A stretch of 64,000 nucleotides of DNA, taken from Symbiodinium natans. Its lineage: Eukaryota > Sar > Dinophyceae > Suessiales > Symbiodiniaceae. The notes under the pieces are model-generated. The model ran no database searches. It saw only the letters and a program-made list of their open reading frames with translations, and was not told the DNA's origin. Shown here piece by piece: positions 32,333-42,117 of this stretch. Where the stretch lies: positions 225,501-289,500 of the forward strand of contig CAJNDS010002760.1 in assembly GCA_905221605.1 (NCBI GenBank), written 5' to 3'. Positions within the stretch are counted from its first letter, which is position 1. Each line of letters starts with the position of its first letter. Both the position numbers and the translations under genes were made by a program.

Positions 32333-34605
32333 GGTTTATCAACTCTCGAAAGTTCCATTGCCGGCAGTTCGCAGGCACCCAACCACCGCTCGAGAATTGC
32401 TTGCGACATCTGGCGTGCAGTTCAGGTCATAACTTGGAGTTTCAGTGACGAGACGGAACTGTCGATTTTCTTCCGTGCGGTCCTGTTAATTTGCATATCC
32501 CAGAACCCCGAGACGCGGAAGCCGAATCTTTCTAGACCCTAAACCCGAAACCCTGAACCCTAAACCCTAAACCCGAAACCCTGAACCCTAAACCCTAAAC
32601 CCGAAGCCCTGAACCCTAAACCCTAAACCCGAAACCCTTAACCTTCATCCTGAGGCTTCTCGCTGCGGTGCCAGCATAGCGCCTATCTTGGGGACGAAAT
32701 GAACCCTAAAATGGTGGTTATATAAGCCCTATACTGCTGTAATAGTTCTTATTCAGGTACCTATGCTACCATAATTCCTTTTATGGTATATGGACCATAA
32801 AACCCCTTAAAGGGTTCCTATACTTACTATACTTCCTTTTATGGCATATGGACCACAAAACCCTTTTAGGGTTCCTGTGCTACTCTAATTCCTTTTAAGG
32901 TATATGGACCATAAAACCCTTTTAGGGTTCATGTCGTCCCCAAGGTATATACTGTACCCTCCAAAGTCCCTTTACCCTCCAAAGTCCCTTTGTAGAGGCA
33001 GCTGCCAGCCGCGGAGGACCGGGCCTTTGAAAATCACTTGTGCCCCTTTTGGAGGGTTTAGGGTTTGGGGTTCAGAAGGGTTTAGGGTAAGTACCATCTG
33101 CGGATGGTTGAGGATTGGGGTCTACCTTTGGAGATGGTTTAGGCTAGGGTTTAGGCTTTTTGTTGCTTGAGGCCCAACCGATTAAGGCTAATGTCTTTGG
33201 GATCGGTTTCGGAGCCCTTGACTGGCTAGGTAAGCCCAGGGGATACTTTTGACCTTCCCATATTGGGCATGTGATGTTCGGGGTTCAGGGTTTACCAAAT
33301 TTGAGTTCCGGAGGGTCGGGAGCGGGGCGCCAATCGGGTAAACCTAAACCTCATTGGCGACTGTAGTTTTGCAAGCGCCATATATTTTTGTCCTCTGAGC
33401 TCGAAACTCGACCTGGGACTTTATTGACCTACAGTTTATTGACCTACAGTTTACTAGTAACTACCCTCAATTAGTAGGTATGTTGCTCATAGGTAAAGAG
33501 GGTCCCAGGTTAACCCCAAAGCCCTAAACTCTAAACCCCAAACCCGAAACCCTAAACCCTGAACCCTAAACCCTAAACTCAAAACCCTAAACCCCTAAAC
33601 CCTAAACCCTAAACCCTAAACCCTAAACCCTAAGCCGCAGAACCACCGCGACCGGCTCCTGGACGCCCAGCTGGAGCAGCGCCGTAGCGTGCGCCGCACT
33701 CTGCGTGTTGGCAAGTCGAGCAGCCGGACGGCAACCCAGGTTGTCCCCTTGGGGTTCAGGGTTTAGAGTTTAGGGTTTAGGGTTTTCGATTTAGGGTTTA
33801 GGGTTCAGGGTTTAGGGAAGTTTGTTCTGGCTTCTGGTTTAGGGTTACATGGGGCGATTTGGGGGGCTACTTCGCTACATAGGGGTCACTTCTAATTACC
33901 CCTGTCCACAAGTAGGTTGGGGTGGCTTGAGTGGGGGCGACGAAAGGCTCCGAAATAATGCCTGTAGACTACAGCATGTGGGTGACTGTCAAAATTATGG
34001 TCCCTTTTTGGTGTACCCTATAAAATAGGTGTCGTATTATCAGAGGGATCCAAAAAGGGACCATGATTTTGACAACCCATGTATGTGAAGCTTTAGCAGT
34101 CGCGGCAAAGTCAGGCTGACAACGAAGGGTACAGGCTGACAACGAAGGTGCCAGTAGACCGCTAAACCCTAAACCCTAAACCCTAAACCAGTTCCCGAAC
34201 TTGGGTAAAAACACGTTTACCGACAGGCGCCTATGTAGTACTTTTTTGGGGGTAGCATACCAGAATCCCGGATTACTAGCGCAAAACGGAGCTACCCTAA
34301 ACTCTCAATCAACCCTCAACCCAAAACCCAAAACTCAAAACTCGATACCCAAAACCTTAGCTTGCGTGGGCCTTCTGATTCTATATGCGGTTGAGTGTCG
34401 AGGGTCTTGCATCCCAAGTAAGCTCATAGCACTGCAAGGATTAGAGTTTTCCCCCAAGTTCTAGGCCTAACACCTTCAGGATTAAGGGTTTAGGGTGCAG
34501 GAGCCTTCACTGAATGTTCGAGTTCAAGAGTTGGACCCAGTGGTTGCTCCATTGCTTTCTGTGACTATGAAGCGGCCCTACTCGAGGATACCTGCCAAGA
34601 GATGA
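32333..34605 (+). CDS. Seven-exon gene of unknown function
   Basis: Exons 32333-32534, 32655-32700, 32926-32944, 32996-33055, 33641-33739, 33816-33836 (micro-exon) and 34501-34605. Every junction I could test keeps one frame. Splice types are GA-AG, GA-AG, GT-AG (AAG|GTATAT), GT-AG (AGG|GTTTAG), GT-AG and GT..GTGCAG. Readable segments include APNHRSRIACDIWRAVQVIT, DETELSIFFRAVLLICISQN, ENHLCPFWR, NHRDRLLDAQLEQRRSVRRT and the C terminus VQELDPVVAPLLSVTMKRPY then SRIPAKR, stop TGA 34603-34605. The first and micro-exon acceptors are TTTAG|GG of telomeric arrays. Whether exon 1 is the true start is unknown, and another exon could lie before 34501. No family was recognised. Confidence 0.6.
32701..32925 (+). 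mobile_element. GA-AG intron formed by an expanded inverted-repeat element
   Basis: Starts GAACCCTAAAATGG and ends in CCCTTTTAG, with GGTTC continuing into the exon. The interior holds three or four diverged copies of a roughly 65-bp unit (CCTTTTATGGTATATGGACC, ATAAAACCCTTTTAGGGTTC). Excision joins GAA AT to G GTT CAT in frame. Confidence 0.65.
33989..34072. mobile_element. Introner-like element, family I
   Basis: Termini GTCAAAATTATGGTCCCTTT and AAAGGGACCATGATTTTGAC are near-perfect inverted repeats. Diverged relatives at 39302-39430 and 53147-53255. Confidence 0.7.
34228..34297. mobile_element. Introner-like element, family G (degenerate)
   Basis: CTATGTAGTACTTTTTTGGG followed by GTAGCATACCAGAATCCC resembles the left halves at 38818 and 48903; the right terminus is lost. 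Confidence 0.5.
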
Positions 34606-34844
34606 GATGAAGTAAATCGCTCTGCCCTTTTCACCCGAAACCCCAAATTCTGGGGTTCTTAAGGGAGGCTTGTTCATGGGGGCTAGTTGGGGAACCCTAG
34701 GGAAGCTTGGGGAGCCTTAGGGAGTAGTGGGGAGTAGTGGGGAACCTTGGGTTAAATACCCTCTTTGAGCCGCGCTCCCTGAAGAACCCTATATGTTAGT
34801 GTTTCAGGTACGACCCTCAACCCTAAACCCTAAATTTACACCAG

Positions 34845-34994
34845 GGATGGGAGATTTTGGGAGCTCAGCGGTGTTGGCGAGTTTTGGCCGTCGCCGGGTG
34901 GCGGCTGGCAGGGTTTGGGGATGGGGGCTTTTGGGTTGAAGATTGTGCTCATGAAGCCAAGACCCTGGACTTTGAACGCTTGTTCTCCATTCAA
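34845..34994 (+). CDS. Internal exon of an unidentified gene
   Basis: After ACACCAG the frame reads GWEILGAQRCWRVLAVAGWR, LAGFGDGGFWVEDCAHEAKT and LDFERLFSIQ, then runs into CCCTAGACCCC. About 50 codons without a stop, with balanced composition. The antisense frame is also open, but the + reading is more protein-like. A further exon after CACAG at 35074 (APSLGTDWVLTGLVTCILQS) may follow. Confidence 0.45.
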
Positions 34995-35224
34995 ACCCTA
35001 GACCCCAAACCCCAAACCCCAAACCCTGGGCCCTAAACCCTAAACCCGAAACCCAAATCGCTGTGAGACACAGGCGCCATCCCTTGGGACTGATTGGGTG
35101 CTGACTGGACTGGTCACGTGCATTCTTCAGTCCAGGCCCCCAAATAATATCTATATATATATATATAGAGATTTATTTTCTTATTACATGTGTTAATCCT
35201 TTTCTTTTTTTTTCGGGGGGGGGG

Positions 35225-35614
35225 TCAGGGTTTGGCGTTAAGATTCACTGTCCCTGAGAAGACTGCGTCTTGCTGAACTAATAAACATTCATGTTTTAAG
35301 ATTTGTTTTAGAATTCTGGCCCGGGCCAGATCCAAATACATTTTCAAAAAAATGTCAATCGCGGGGATTCTGCTCTTACAGTTGCCTCTGAGGTGTTTGG
35401 CCGTATGTCTTGGTGCTCTTGCTGTGAGTTTCGGTTGTTTCTGAACTTTTCCGATTCTTTCTAATGATTTTCTGATTTTCTCTGCATTGTGTTTGACTTT
35501 TTTTTTTCCGGCTGGTCTTTGGCTTGATCTTCGCGGAAGCGAATTTGATTTGACTTTTCCTCCATTTTCACATTTTGTGGTTTCCCAAGCTGAGCAGAGC
35601 ACAGATTGTACCAA
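35225..35614 (-). CDS. 129-codon antisense ORF, uncertain
   Basis: The only long frame in this AT-richer stretch, on the - strand: starts MVQSVLCSAWETTKCENGGK, has a Lys/Arg-rich middle (KKKVKHNAEKIRKSLERIGK) and ends VFSGTVNLNAKP. Composition is plausible for a small basic protein, but no family was recognised and the neighbours are all on the + strand. Confidence 0.3.
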   Translation of the reverse strand: MVQSVLCSAWETTKCENGGKVKSNSLPRRSSQRPAGKKKVKHNAEKIRKSLERIGKVQKQPKLTARAPRHTAKHLRGNCKSRIPAIDIFLKMYLDLARARILKQILKHECLLVQQDAVFSGTVNLNAKP

Positions 35615-35664
35615 GTTGAGGGTTTAGCGTTCAAGGTTCAGGGTTGAGGGTCTAGGGCTGGGTT

Positions 35665-35760
35665 TTGGAGTACCATACTTTAATGTTTTTTTTTGGTTCT
35701 GGGTTCCTGTTGTAGCTACATATACCTAAAAGTATAAACTTTAGGGTGCGAGATCCAGAG
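35665..35760. mobile_element. Introner-like element, family L (right end lost)
   Basis: TTGGAGTACCATACTTTAATG, GGTTCTGGGTTCCTGTTGTA and GCTACATATACCTAAAAGTA match the intact copy at 36808-36907 inside a coding gene. Confidence 0.6.
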
Positions 35761-36020
35761 TTCAAGGGAGAGGCTTTAGGGTTTAGGGTTAGGGGGGGGG
35801 GGGGGGGGGGTAATTCCGTGAAGATGTTATTCCTGGCGAGTAGCAATGGCACAAAGTAGGAATAGGCATCACAGGAGGAACAACAAGTATTGCCCCAACC
35901 CTATGCAAGGAGCTCACGCATATGAATCTGTATAATTGAAAACTGTTTGTGAGGTATGTGCAGCTACACCAGGTGTAGGGTTTAGGGTTTAGGGTCTAGG
36001 GTTTAGGGTTTAGGGTTTAG

Positions 36021-36496
36021 GGATCTTACTGTCCACGCCAGCATCAAGAGGCATCTGTTCCCACTCTGTTTGTTTTCTCAGTACAGCATGTCAGCATCTT
36101 TCGCTTTCAAGCCTAAATTCCGACCCTAGAGCCAAGCAAATCCTCACCTAGGACCCAGAGTAGGCCCCATGTTCCCTTGTTTATGGTCACAAACCCCTTT
36201 AAACCAAGAAGGGCACCCTTACCCTCTCTATTCCCAGGTTACTCTTGGGTCTAGCTACCCTTGGTGACAGCGTTGAGGTGCATCAACTGTAGCCTCTTCC
36301 AACAAGGGCCCTTGTTTAGGCTTTCGGGTTTAGGGTTTAGGGGTTTAGGGTTTAGGGTTTAGGGTTCAGGGCGCCCGATCCCCAGCTTCTCCATCGTTTC
36401 CAACCTTTCGAGCTTGCTGCTGCAAGATATCGCCGACAGGTGCTTCAACTCTTCTTTGTGGGGGCTGAGGAGGCAACTCACTCTAGGGATTCTTGA
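36021..36496 (+). CDS. Three C-terminal exons of an unidentified gene
   Basis: Exons 36021-36130, 36255-36313 and 36370-36496. Exon 1 follows TTTAG|GG of a telomeric array (ILLSTPASRGICSHSVCFLS). Exon 2 reads LPLVTALRCINCSLFQQGP. Exon 3 reads APDPQLLHRFQPFELAAARY then RRQVLQLFFVGAEEATHSRDS, stop TGA 36494-36496. Intron 1 is GC-AG and contains a family C introner (36148-36254). Intron 2 is GT-AG, made mainly of TTTAGGG units, and splits a Leu codon (TT|G). Another frame is open through exon 3 but does not match the splice phase. Confidence 0.5.
36148..36254. mobile_element. Introner-like element, family C
   Basis: CTAGGACCCAGAGTAGGCCC at the left and GGTTACTCTTGGGTCTAG at the right; the last AG serves as acceptor for exon 36255. 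Confidence 0.75.
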
Positions 36497-36735
36497 GACG
36501 CTTGAGGGCTTCCTTTTTCAGGATCGCGAAGCGAATATCAGGGCCATGTTGCGAGTATGTTAAGGGGAACCTTTAGGGGTACGACCTTAGGGGTTCGAGT
36601 CTTCATCCCTTGAATCACCCTTACTGTTGGTTCGGGAATGACGGAATGGGGTAGCCCTATATCATCCCTTGAAGGGTATAATATGGGGGGATATAGGGTA
36701 CAATCTTCCCTCATGCCCTACTAAGCAAGAGCAAG

Positions 36736-37007
36736 TCACTTGCACAAGTGAACTGGGGGAGAATGTTTTCAATCTTCCTGTCAAAGTCAAAGGTAGCCTG
36801 TGTCATTTTGGAGTACTGTACTTTAATACTTCTTTTGTTTCTGGGTTCCTATTATAGCTACTTCTACCTAAAAAGTATACACTCTTTTTTCCAGGGTCTA
36901 CTCCAAAGTAGGGTAGCAAGTCTAGCAAGACTAGCGAAGCTGGCAAAGCGAAGAAGACTGGCAAGATCAACCAAGCTAGCAATAGCCTGTGTGGTGCTTT
37001 ACTGTAA
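36736..37007 (+). CDS. C-terminal exons, Lys-rich tail
   Basis: Exon 36736-36791 reads TCTSELGENVFNLPVKVK. A 120-nt insert containing a family L element (36808-36907) follows, and the frame resumes at 36912 with GSKSSKTSEAGKAKKTGKIN then QASNSLCGALL, stop TAA 37005-37007. GGTAGC is present at 36792-36797 and 36912-36917, a 6-bp duplication, so excision restores VKG-SKSS exactly. Between this and the upstream gene lie a family N element and a family H element (36500-36735). Confidence 0.5.
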
Positions 37008-37215
37008 CTTTAGATCCTTAGCCTTTTTGGCTTTCTTGGGTTTCCTAGTAAGGCAGCACTAAATGTTTCATCTATAGCTACCCTCCTCAGTGCAGCCAAG
37101 TAGCAGGCACGTGTATAAACACTTGTAGGTAGCATCGGTAGCGTTGACCACGCATCCTCGAGTCACGATCCTGGGTTTAGGGTTTAGGGTTTAGGGTTTA
37201 GGGTTTAGGGTTTAG

Positions 37216-37263
37216 GGAAGCAAGCTTGTTTACGTCTCCTTTGGCCGTCGGGTCAAATTCTAA
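37216..37263 (+). CDS. Candidate C-terminal exon
   Basis: Directly after a TTTAGGG array with acceptor TTTAG|GGA; reads GSKLVYVSFGRRVKF and stops at TAA 37261-37263. Confidence 0.4.
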   Translation, partial: GSKLVYVSFGRRVKF

Positions 37264-37483
37264 GAAGTATTGGGACCTCAACCCCTGCAGGCCCCAAACC
37301 CTAAACCCTAAACCCTGTAGGCCTGAGCCCATTGTGCAATTGTCACCTGAGCCCTTGTTTAGAAGCTATTTGATAGGGTTTAGGGCTTAGGGTTCAGGGT
37401 TTAGGGTTTAGGGATATGGGTTTAATTCAGGGAGTTAGGTTTAGGGTTGGCTAGGGTTCAGTATGGTTTTTGCAAGCTTCTAG

Positions 37484-37530
37484 GTGCCGAGCGAGAATTA
37501 GCGAGCATATATTCTACGATCGGTGGATGT
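37484..37530 (+). CDS. Candidate internal exon
   Basis: After TTCTAG the frame reads AERELASIYSTIGGC and ends exactly where the family B element at 37531 begins. Confidence 0.4.
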
Positions 37531-37670
37531 CTTGGCGGTTCATGGTACTTATTTGCCAATTCTAACTGCACTGATAACCCACTTGTAAGCCCCTTAACTT
37601 CCCTAAGATGGTTACAAGTACGGTCATAAGTACAGTCATCATTGGTTCATCAGTACCATGAACCTCCAAG
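37531..37670. mobile_element. Introner-like element, family B
   Basis: Left CTTGGCGGTTCATGGTACTT, right CAGTACCATGAACCTCCAAG; complete copy. Confidence 0.8.
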
Positions 37671-37806
37671 GTGTGGTGCTTGAGTAAACATAGATAGCAC
37701 CCTAAACCCTAAACCCTAAACCCTAAAGCCTAAACCCTAAACCCTAAAGCCAGTGCTGAGAACATGATGAGAGCTTTCGATTGTTGACGTACGTTGTGCT
37801 TCAAGA

Positions 37807-37916
37807 CTAGGTAGCCCAGTGGTACCCTTTTCCCTTTTCTTGGGGTTCTCGTTCCGTGATAAAAGCAACCAACCAAAAAAGGGTGCCCTTATTAATATGG
37901 TTCTTGGGCTACTAAG
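37807..37916. mobile_element. Introner-like element, family A, with AAGA duplication
   Basis: CTAGGTAGCCCAGTGGTACC ... TTCTTGGGCTACTAAG flanked by AAGA (37803-37806 and 37917-37920). Confidence 0.8.
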
Positions 37917-37926
37917 AAGATGACTA

Positions 37927-38024
37927 CTTGGAGGTTCCTGGTACCTCTTAACTAATTATAACTGTACTTCTAACCCACTTATAAGCCCCTTAAGTGCCCT
38001 AATGTAGTACCTTGAACCTCCAAG
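37927..38024. mobile_element. Introner-like element, family B, short copy
   Basis: CTTGGAGGTTCCTGGTACCT at the left, GTAGTACCTTGAACCTCCAAG at the right, with part of the core deleted. Confidence 0.75.
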
Positions 38025-38050
38025 TAGTTCTACAGCAGCCTAGCATCAGC

Positions 38051-38107
38051 ATGGCTGTTTCCGAGGGCAGCCGGCATGTCATGGCCCCTGCCCCATTCCA
38101 GGCCTGA
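38051..38107 (+). CDS. Short ORF, uncertain
   Basis: ATG 38051 reads MAVSEGSRHVMAPAPFQA and stops at TGA 38105-38107. It could be a terminal exon. Weak evidence. Confidence 0.25.
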   Translation: MAVSEGSRHVMAPAPFQA

Positions 38108-38373
38108 GTGTGTCTGCAGAAGGCGACGGGCAAACGCAACTTCGCAGCTGAGTACACTTTACAGTTTAGGGTTTAGGGTTTTGGGATACCATAATCCCCT
38201 ATAGAACTGAAGGTGTAGATTTTTTGGAGCTCATGAGCTCAGCAACTGAGGCAATGAGCCTTCGATGCCAGCGCATGGCTGGGGTTGGCGAGGTGACTCG
38301 CTGCGGCCCCGGTCCCCACAGCCTCCAGTCTTGATCCTTCTACACGAAAGGCTTCCTCGCCTCCTGCACCCAC

Positions 38374-38638
38374 TCAGACAATCCATCCTCCCGCTGGCCC
38401 AGAATCTTCTTGCGACTGCTCGTACCGGCCTTTAGTGCCAACTTGCACCAACCTCAGACGTTGGAGGCATTGTGGGGTCAGTCCGCCACACGTTTCTCGA
38501 GTGTTGGCCCTACACCTTAATGTAAACCGCTCCCTCTTGAGAAGACACTGCTCCTTTTCCATACGGGCGCTTGCTCTGCAGCGTGAGCTCTCACGGAGAT
38601 TGCGCTGTCGAACCATGAATCGTGATGACAGCCGCTGA
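38374..38638. CDS. Coding-like block, strand unresolved
   Basis: The + frame 38435-38638 reads MPTCTNLRRWRHCGVSPPHV ... LRCRTMNRDDSR. The overlapping - frame 38374-38616 reads MVRQRNLRESSRCRASARME ... SGPAGGWIV. Both are Arg/Cys-rich, as expected when one is the shadow of the other. Neighbouring genes favour +, but the sequence alone does not decide. The surrounding 38.2-38.8 kb has no telomeric arrays. Confidence 0.3.
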
Positions 38639-38817
38639 GTCCCAAGTCACTAAGTCCGAACTCCGAAATTCCACGCCTTCGAGGCGGATGAATCTACAGG
38701 GCTTTGAGCTTCTGAGACCCAAGCCAGTCCACGGTCAACACACGCGGCGTCTGATGCGCCCCTGTAGCGTGGGCAGGCTGCTGGCCCTCTAAGCCCTCAA
38801 CCCGAAGCCGGTCCTTC

Positions 38818-38963
38818 GTAGTACCTTTTTGGGGTTAGTGTACTAGAACCCCCCCCCCCCCCCCCCTTCTTATAACGAAGCCCAAAAAGGAATTGGGGTA
38901 ATCTACTAGAACCCCTCCTAAAAAACGAAGCCCAAAAAGGAACTACATTGGAGAGCCTTCAGG
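38818..38963. mobile_element. Introner-like element, family G
   Basis: CGTAGTACCTTTTTGGGGTT at the left, CCCAAAAAGGAACTACATTG at the right. The interior CCAAAAAGGAA motif is repeated (38882 and 38931), as is (C)TACTAGAACCC, so the copy is internally duplicated. A C-run lies at 38849-38866. Confidence 0.7.
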
Positions 38964-39030
38964 TAAGTCCTGAGCCGGTCCTACGGACTTCGTTGGAAGC
39001 CCAGCTCCATCCTCAGACTCCTGAGGAAAC

Positions 39031-39084
39031 ATGCGCCGGATCTTTGCGTCCATCCTCGGTGGCCTTAAAGTGGCTTTTGGATGG
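39031..39084 (+). CDS. Candidate first exon
   Basis: ATG 39031 reads MRRIFASILGGLKVAFGW and runs straight into a CCTAAAC array. It resembles the N terminus of a membrane or organelle-targeted protein. Downstream exons unknown. Confidence 0.35.
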
Positions 39085-39736
39085 CCTAAACCCTAAACCC
39101 TAAACCCTAAACCCTAAACCCTAAACCCTAAACCGCAACTTGGAGTCATGACGCGCGTTAGGTGCCTTCGAGGTTGCATCTTCTGGCAACCTCGAGCCCT
39201 CAGCTATAAAAAGCCTCAACTGTCTAGACTTTTCGAACGTCCAGAAATTCCGACAGCGAAAAGGGCCATCATTAGGGTTTAGGGTTTAGGGCTTAGGGAG
39301 CCTGACAGCGGAAAAAGGGCCACTACTGTGGTGGGTACCCGATAGAAGAGGGGCCACCATATCATCAGGACCCCAAAAGGGACCATATGCCAGAGAAGTG
39401 ACCCTATCATGGGAGTCTCCTGGGCCTGCAGGGGCCAGGCCTTTCTTGTGGGATATCATGAGGGCTTTGCTCCGTTCTCGAAATGCCCCAGAAGTGTAGC
39501 ACACCTGGACTGTGCACAGCTCGGGCCTCTCCCACAACCCTTGGACCTGAAGACCACAGCCCTAAACCCTAAACCCTAAACCCTAAACCCTAAACCCTAA
39601 AGCCTAAACCCTAAACCCTAAACCCTAAACCCTACCTGAATCCCCCTAGAATCGAACCCCAAAAAAAACCGCATTCTAGAGCCTTGAGGTAGAGAATCGC
39701 TTGTGCTTGGGCTGCCCCCTTTCCAGCCCCATGACC

Positions 39737-39953
39737 CGCGATGCGCGACCAGGCTCCGCAGTAGGAAAGCCCTTTCGCGCTGGTGTCCGGGGCATCCAGC
39801 TCCATTAGGGTTTAGGGTTTAGGGTTTAGGGGTTAGGGTTTAGGGTTTAGGGTTTAGGGTTTAGGGGTTAGGGGTTTAGGGTTTAGGGTTTAGGGTATGA
39901 TCCTGTTGGACATGACGAGGGGGTTTGCGTCTGCAGCGAAAATCCAGATTTAA
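39737..39953 (+). CDS. Two candidate exons separated by telomeric array
   Basis: The first (about 39737-39803) reads RDARPGSAVGKPFRAGVRGI then QLH. An array of TTTAGGG follows. The second starts at TTTAG|GG (39894) and reads YDPVGHDEGVCVCSENPDL to about 39953. In the unspliced reading the array brings an immediate TAG stop. Confidence 0.4.
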
Positions 39954-40149
39954 GTTTAGGCGTTTAGGATTCAGATGATCTTGTGTTGCCTTCCAGTGGG
40001 CTTTAAGGAAGGAAGGCGCCAGTGATCCAAAAAGTCCAAAAACAGGGGTCATTGGCGTTCGGTCATTGGCGTTCGTGGGGGTTCTTAGGGCTTAGAGAGT
40101 TCAGGGTGAATAGGATCTAGGTTTTTGAAACTCGCGACCTTGCGAATAC

Positions 40150-40197
40150 TTGGCTGCCAGCTTGCGCCAGCAGCCGCCGGGCTGCCTCGTGCACTAG
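40150..40197 (+). CDS. Candidate C-terminal exon
   Basis: Reads LAASLRQQPPGCLVH with stop TAG 40195-40197, followed by a CCCTAAA array. Weak evidence. Confidence 0.3.
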   Translation: MAASLRQQPPGCLVH

Positions 40198-40450
40198 CAG
40201 CCCCTTGGTCCAATGGCACTTCCCTAAACCCTAAACCCTAAACCCTAAAACCCCTAAACCCTAAACCCTAAACCACCTAACCCTAGACCTAAACCCTAAC
40301 CTCCACGTCGGAGTATGAGTTGAGGATCCCTCAACGGGCAGCCTGATGACGACGGGTTACCAGTCTTAAGGGCCATATCAGCCCCCTTTGGAACCTCCCA
40401 TGTCGTGTTCTTCCGGCAGACTGTGCCGAAAATTTCTGACCTTCCAGCCG

Positions 40451-41123
40451 TAGAAAGAGCATACGCCCGAAACTTTGCTTGCCAGATTTGGCCGCAGCTT
40501 CCCGAACATTTTGCCTTCACACAACCAGTCTTGTGAAGACCTTGCAGGTTACTTGGGGCCAACTGGAGATATCTTGCGCTACCTTCACAGCCCTGGGGCA
40601 TGCGCCTTGGCACGTGACTCCTGTCCGGTCTTGAGGCAAAAGGCCCCGGAGCACAACCAGCGAGCACTTTGAGATTTTGCGCACCGCCCCGACCTCCTCG
40701 AGGCGAGGTTGCGCTCAAGAGAAGATCTTCCAACCCTCAGCACTGTTCGTGGGGACGTGCGTGTCTCCTCTGCATGGCTGCTGCCGATGTCAACGCGCTT
40801 GCTATGCCACTTGCAAGCTGATCCTGGCTCTTGCCTCGTTCACTTGGTAGCCCAATGGTACCCTTTACCCTTTTCTTTGGGTTCTGGGTTCCCTTCTAAA
40901 GTAACCAACCCCAAAAAAGGGGTACCCTCATTATAAGATGGTTACTGGGCTACCAAGTTGGCTTTCATGGCTTTCGGATGCTGAGGGCTTCTTTCTTAAA
41001 AGCCTTGAACCCTGTCGCCCTTCCCCTACCGGACGCATCACGACTGCACTTTCGGAGCTGGCAGGAGATACTTCCCAAGCTCTGCAGCTCTGTGCTTTCA
41101 AGACATCTTGGCAGCGTGTGTGA
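40451..41123 (+). CDS. Coding-like gene interrupted by one in-frame TGA and an introner
   Basis: From 40451 the frame reads KEHTPETLLARFGRSFPNIL then PSHNQSCEDLAGYLGPTGDI to a TGA at 40670-40672. It continues open in the same frame (DFAHRPDLLEARLRSREDLP then TLSTVRGDVRVSSAWLLPMS) up to the family A element at 40843. Precise excision of that element joins CLVH to WLSWLSDAEGFFLKSLEPCR and TALSELAGDTSQALQLCAFK, stop TGA 41121-41123. The central TGA may mark a hidden intron, a pseudogene lesion, two genes or recoding. The - strand is also partly open (40296-40733). Unknown family. Confidence 0.45.
40843..40957. mobile_element. Introner-like element, family A
   Basis: Perfect termini CTTGGTAGCCCA and TGGGCTACCAAG; interior GGGTTCTGGGTTCCC..AAAAAAGGGGTACCC. 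It is the best reference copy of the family. Flanking tetramers (TTCA / TTGG) match only in part. Confidence 0.85.
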
Positions 41124-41285
41124 GTTGCAATGCGACTCTTATCTTGTTAAGTTGAGCTGCCTTTTTGCCACCGGAAAGTGGGACGGCAGACCTGCCTGGT
41201 GTTTCTGAGAGCGTGTAGCCTGCTCACCCGTGGCCCTAAACCCTAAACCCTAAACTTTAAAACCCTAAACCCTAAACCCTAAACC

Positions 41286-41453
41286 ATGCCAGCTTCGGGT
41301 CAAGGCTGCTGTCCTGTCTCGGCTTCGGGGAGCTGGCAACATCACCTCAGCCGCCTACGTGATTGCGGGAAGTACACGCTTTTTGCCTTTTGCCGTTCGC
41401 CTTTGCTTGGGATTCATCGGTCCTACAAATCGCGGCCACCGGGCTGCTCTATA
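41286..41453 (+). CDS. Coding-like exon or short gene
   Basis: Immediately after a CCCTAAA array the frame reads MPASGQGCCPVSASGSWQHH, LSRLRDCGKYTLFAFCRSPL and LGIHRSYKSRPPGCSIKR with stop TAG 41451-41453. Balanced composition. Whether ATG 41286 is a start or an internal Met is unknown. A - frame covering 41355-41591 is also open. Confidence 0.4.
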
Positions 41454-41611
41454 AAACGGTAGCACAGCCATTCTGAAACGATAGCTGCTCCAAAGATGCC
41501 CCGTCTCACGTGGCGTGGAGCTTCGGCTGCTAGACGCTTGCTGCTCTGCCTGTCCGGGTCTCTGACTATAGAAGACTTGTTCAGGTCTCAAGCAGGAAGC
41601 AACGATAGGTG

Positions 41612-41930
41612 AGCTTCACACATTCTACCTGCCCTCCCGCCCCCCCCGCCCCTTCCCAACCGTTGCCGGCTGCGGGGCTCCCTTGCAGAGGTCCTTGAAA
41701 GTCCTGCCATTCTAGACCTGGCTTGGACGCAGGCTTGGACGCAGGCAACGGATGCACAGTGTACCGAGCTCAGCTTGCCATAGACACAGCAAGGCCCTAA
41801 CAGTTGCGAACGGTCAGCACTCACTGGCCTTAAGTCCAGCCGACCTTCCTCTTTCCTTCTGCTCTGTGCAGCCATCTGCCCTCCACAAGCCCTTCTTACC
41901 CCTTTCAAGCTGTTGAAGTTAAGATCCTAA
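41612..41930 (+). CDS. Coding-like block with one in-frame TAG
   Basis: The + frame reads ASHILPALPPPPPLPNRCRL, RGSLAEVLESPAILDLAWTQ to TAG 41783-41785 and continues in the same frame (QQGPNSCERSALTGLKSSRP, SSFLLLCAAICPPQALLTPF) to TAA near 41930. The - strand over 41588-41908 has no stop (106 codons, Arg-rich). I favour + because of its neighbours and the alternation of hydrophobic and charged residues, but this is not decisive. Confidence 0.35.
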
Positions 41931-42117
41931 GCCCCCTATAGGCCTTCAGCTATACTTCTTTAAGCCTGTAAGTAGCCCGTGCAACCTTTCCTGCGGGCAG
42001 CATCCGCTGCATGTCCTTCCGCTTTTGTAGGCGGTGACCGCCATCACCTGTGACATTTTGTGAGGCTGTTTGCCGAATAACGCCTGGACTGATGCGAGTG
42101 CAAGCTAAGTATGGCAG

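Noticed and set aside
36371-36560. Frame GRPIPSFSIVSNLSSLLLQD through the exon at 36370
   Set aside because: Open, but it does not agree with the splice phase of the preceding exon. The competing frame (LLHRFQPFELAAARYRRQVL) does and ends in a stop.
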